15,729 nucleotides of DNA from Flavobacteriaceae bacterium (GTDB lineage: Bacteria > Bacteroidota > Bacteroidia > Flavobacteriales > Flavobacteriaceae), in the NCBI GenBank assembly GCA_018674025.1, contig JABHBC010000262.1, positions 1 through 15,729 on the forward strand, given 5' to 3'. Under the pieces are notes generated by a model. That model was not told where the DNA came from. It worked only from the letters and a program-made list of their open reading frames with translations, and searched no databases. Shown one piece after another: positions 13,775 through 15,729 of this stretch (the first letter of the stretch is position 1; each line of letters opens with the position of its first letter). The translations under genes and the position numbers were made by a program.

Positions 13775-14526
13775 TTAAGTTAATTTTAAAAATATTTCCA
13801 AGAACTTTTTTAATAAAGTTTAGTTTTATATTTCAACCTCTACTTAGCCTATTATTAAGAGGTGACAAATTTACTGACCCAATTGACGGTAAATCATTTC
13901 GTAAATTTTTATCCTATGGTTATAATGAATCCAGAAAAAATGCACTATCTCCCTCTACTCTATCTCTTGAGAGTCATAGATTACTTTGGTTATATTTAAA
14001 AAATGAGACAACACTTTTTGAAAAAAAAATTAAACTTTTACATTTTGCACCCGAGCAGGCTTTTTATAGAAGATTTAAAAAATTAAGTAATATTCAATAT
14101 GATACTATTGATATTAACTCTCCTTTAGCAAAGATAAAGGCTGACATATGTGATTTGCCAATAAATGACAATTCTTATGATTTTATACTATGTAATCACG
14201 TTTTAGAACATGTTTTGGATGATAAGAAAGCGATGAATGAATTATACAGAGTTTTAAAAAACGGAGGTACTGGTATTTTTCAAGTTCCAATTGATATGAA
14301 AAGAGAAAAAACTTTTCAAGATGATTCAATTACTAATAAATTAGAAAGAAACAAAATATTCGGTCAATATGATCATGTTAGAGTTTATGGAAAAGATTAT
14401 TTTAAGAAGCTTGAAAACATAGGATTTAAAGTCAAACAAATAGACTATTCAAAAAAATTTACTGAAACAGAAATATTAAAATACTCAATTATCAAAGGAG
14501 AAATTATTCCGGTATGCACTAAATAG
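13771..14526 (+). CDS. Class I SAM-dependent methyltransferase with hydrophobic N-terminus, substrate unknown
   Basis: A 251-residue protein. Residues 1-30 are hydrophobic and basic (MIKLILKIFP..LLSLLLRG), suggesting membrane association. A conserved-looking block follows: TDPIDGKSFRKFLSYGY (35-51) and LSPSTLSLESHRLLWLYL (59-76). The methyltransferase core has HFAPEQAF (91-98) in place of the usual E/DxGxGxG loop, D114 as the probable ribose-binding acid, and CNHVLEHV (141-148) as the following strand motif. FGQYDHVRVYG (197-207) is another distinctive segment. Proteins with this arrangement occur next to map in other flavobacteria as far as I recall. The start is TTG 13771, which overlaps the map stop by 4 bases; there is no suitable ATG nearby. 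Methyl acceptor unknown. It overlaps convergent apbE by 8 bases. Confidence 0.84.
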   Translation: MIKLILKIFPRTFLIKFSFIFQPLLSLLLRGDKFTDPIDGKSFRKFLSYGYNESRKNALSPSTLSLESHRLLWLYLKNETTLFEKKIKLLHFAPEQAFYRRFKKLSNIQYDTIDINSPLAKIKADICDLPINDNSYDFILCNHVLEHVLDDKKAMNELYRVLKNGGTGIFQVPIDMKREKTFQDDSITNKLERNKIFGQYDHVRVYGKDYFKKLENIGFKVKQIDYSKKFTETEILKYSIIKGEIIPVCTK

Positions 14527-15484
14527 AAGGAAAATTATTGAAGCTCGCATCTTTCATTTCATTATTATCATCATAATAAATAATAAAAATACTGATATCA
14601 CTATTTTTATTTGCTAAAATAGCAATTTCATCAATTGACATGAGTTGTAATGCTGTAGCATATGCATCTGCCTCGATACAATTCTCTGAAATCACTGTTA
14701 CACTTAATATGTTTGTGGTTGATGAATAACCTGTTTTTGGATTAATAATATGAGCATATTTATTTCCTAAACTATCAATTTTAAATTTTCTATAAACTCC
14801 AGAAGTTGCCATAGATCTGTCCTTTAAATCAAAAATCTTGTAAAGGTCTTTTTGTAAACCATCAAACCTAGGAGTATCTAATCCAACTCTCCAGTTTTTA
14901 TTTCCGTCAATGTTAATGCCACTTGATCTAATTTCACCACCTACTTCAACTAAATAATTGGCTATATTATTATTACTTAAGAAATGTGATATTACATCAA
15001 CACTATATCCTTTAGCAATTGCGTTAAAATCTATAAAAGAGTTAAAAGGTCTAATTAATTTATTATCAATGATATTGAATTTATCTAAACCTACTAAAGC
15101 TTTTAGATTACCTTGTGGTAAATCATAGTTCTTTGGACCAAAATTTAGAGAATTCACTAAAGGACCAATTGATGGATCAAAATAACCATCTGTTTTATTG
15201 AATATGTTCTTAGAAACATTGAAAACAAATTTAAAATGATTGTCTAACTCAATATTTTCATTATCATTAATTTTAGTTATTAATGAATTTGAATTATAGG
15301 TAGACATTGACATGTCTATAACATTAAAAAGGCTATCAATTTGCATTTTTAATTGCAATTCCTCATCTGAAAAATAGACAATATTGTAAGTAGTCCCATA
15401 TACATAACCACTAATAGAAGTTTTCTGAAGCGAGTTATTGGTACAAGAACAAACCGTAATAAATAGTAATAAAAGGTAACGCAT
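14519..15484 (-). CDS. apbE: FAD:protein FMN transferase ApbE (lipoprotein)
   Basis: A 321-residue exported enzyme that attaches FMN from FAD to threonine in flavoproteins such as NqrB, NqrC or RnfG on the periplasmic side. The N-terminus MRYLLLLFITVCSC ends in a lipobox (VCSC, with C14 lipidated). Family motifs are MSMSTYNSNS (58-67), GYFDPSIGPLVN (100-111), DFNAIAKGYSVD (152-163), VEVGGEIRSSG (179-189), ATSGVYR (226-232), HIINPKTGYS (245-254) and the Mg-binding EADAYATAL (271-279, with D273). All features of an active enzyme are present. The start ATG overlaps the preceding gene's stop by one base (TAATG), so they form one operon. In flavobacteria apbE commonly follows nqrF, which may lie just outside the right edge. 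Confidence 0.94.
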   Translation of the reverse strand: MRYLLLLFITVCSCTNNSLQKTSISGYVYGTTYNIVYFSDEELQLKMQIDSLFNVIDMSMSTYNSNSLITKINDNENIELDNHFKFVFNVSKNIFNKTDGYFDPSIGPLVNSLNFGPKNYDLPQGNLKALVGLDKFNIIDNKLIRPFNSFIDFNAIAKGYSVDVISHFLSNNNIANYLVEVGGEIRSSGINIDGNKNWRVGLDTPRFDGLQKDLYKIFDLKDRSMATSGVYRKFKIDSLGNKYAHIINPKTGYSSTTNILSVTVISENCIEADAYATALQLMSIDEIAILANKNSDISIFIIYYDDNNEMKDASFNNFPSI

Positions 15485-15729
15485 TAGTTTAAATTGTCAT
15501 CAATTAATTGAATTCCGTTATATTCAATTATATATTCCTGATTTAAATATACTGGATTATTTTTATTCTTTGCATTTGCTAATCCTACCCCAGCATAAAG
15601 AACCTTTGAATCATGAGATTTAGCATGTTGCTTAAATTTTTCCATCCAAACTAAATCATAATTGTTTGGATTTTCAGGCAGTAAAATTGCTTTCACAATC
15701 ACAAAAAAATATTGTTTGTTTTTGTCAAT
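15484..15729 (-). CDS. Small protein of unknown function upstream of apbE (probably 5'-truncated by the window edge)
   Basis: I do not recognise this family. The frame is open to the window edge and ends at TAA 15484-15486, overlapping the apbE ATG by one base. A GTG at 15700-15702 could start a 72-residue protein and a second GTG lies at 15694-15696. However, the nine codons before it also read as plausible protein (IDKNKQYFF), so the true start is probably to the right of the window. The visible part has a strand (FFVIVKAILL), PENPNNYDLVWMEKFKQHAKSHD, a KVLYAGVGLANAK segment and an acidic end (IDDNLN). There is no signal peptide, membrane helix or cysteine. Its position directly before apbE suggests it belongs to an nqr/apbE operon. 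Confidence 0.65.
   Translation of the reverse strand: MDKNKQYFFVIVKAILLPENPNNYDLVWMEKFKQHAKSHDSKVLYAGVGLANAKNKNNPVYLNQEYIIEYNGIQLIDDNLN

Noticed and set aside
1..15729. Mobile elements, prophage, CRISPR array, defence island, tRNA or rRNA genes
   Set aside because: I saw no transposase, integrase, regularly spaced repeats, nuclease or toxin genes, cloverleaf or rRNA sequence. Base composition looks even throughout.

Overview
The window is strongly AT-rich (A/T homopolymers throughout, synonymous sites mostly A or T). The genes are typical of a marine-type flavobacterium (Bacteroidota, Flavobacteriia) with a compact genome. Three lines of evidence support this. Start codons lack Shine-Dalgarno sequences but are preceded by Bacteroidota-style -7 boxes (TAnnTTTG). 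The proteins are flavobacterial forms of MurB, LpxK, the Nif3-like protein with its zinc-ribbon-family partner, KynU, PepE and ApbE. LpxK implies a lipid A outer membrane. The placement rests on family recognition, not on a search.

Layout, left to right. At 1-106 is the 3' end of a probable DUF1573 protein. At 110-2307 a PLP aminotransferase overlaps murB by one base. At 2355-3779 a 64-residue four-cysteine membrane protein (NqrM-like) precedes a divergent Nramp-family transporter by three bases. At 3807-4715 is lipA under its own well-formed promoter, convergent with lpxK (minus strand, 4708-5715). From a 43-bp divergent spacer the Nif3-like gene and a coiled-coil zinc-ribbon-family gene (5759-7635) run to a clear intrinsic terminator. 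Next come exported msrA (7703-8356) and kynU overlapping an O-methyltransferase gene (8411-10311). A minus-strand tatA/E (10313-10597) follows. Then pepE (10663-11370) and a tight run of gpmI, map and a class I methyltransferase (11442-14526). The minus-strand apbE and a small unknown gene (14519-15729) close the window.

Functionally this is housekeeping: cell-envelope synthesis (murB, lpxK), cofactor and flavin maturation (lipA, apbE, possibly the NqrM-like protein), glycolysis (gpmI), protein processing, export and repair (map, tatA/E, msrA, pepE) and amino-acid metabolism (aminotransferase, kynU). I see no phage, transposon, CRISPR, toxin-antitoxin, defence or secondary-metabolite cluster, and no tRNA or rRNA gene. 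No intergenic stretch exceeds about 75 bases.

I did not find an undescribed multi-gene system. The points most worth a second look are: a zinc-ribbon-family protein that has lost all four zinc-ligand cysteines; an Nramp-like transporter without the canonical DPGN and MPH metal-site motifs, paired with the four-cysteine protein; two possible Na+-NQR maturation factors (NqrM-like and ApbE) in one window; and promoter boxes whose TTTG imitates TTG start codons.
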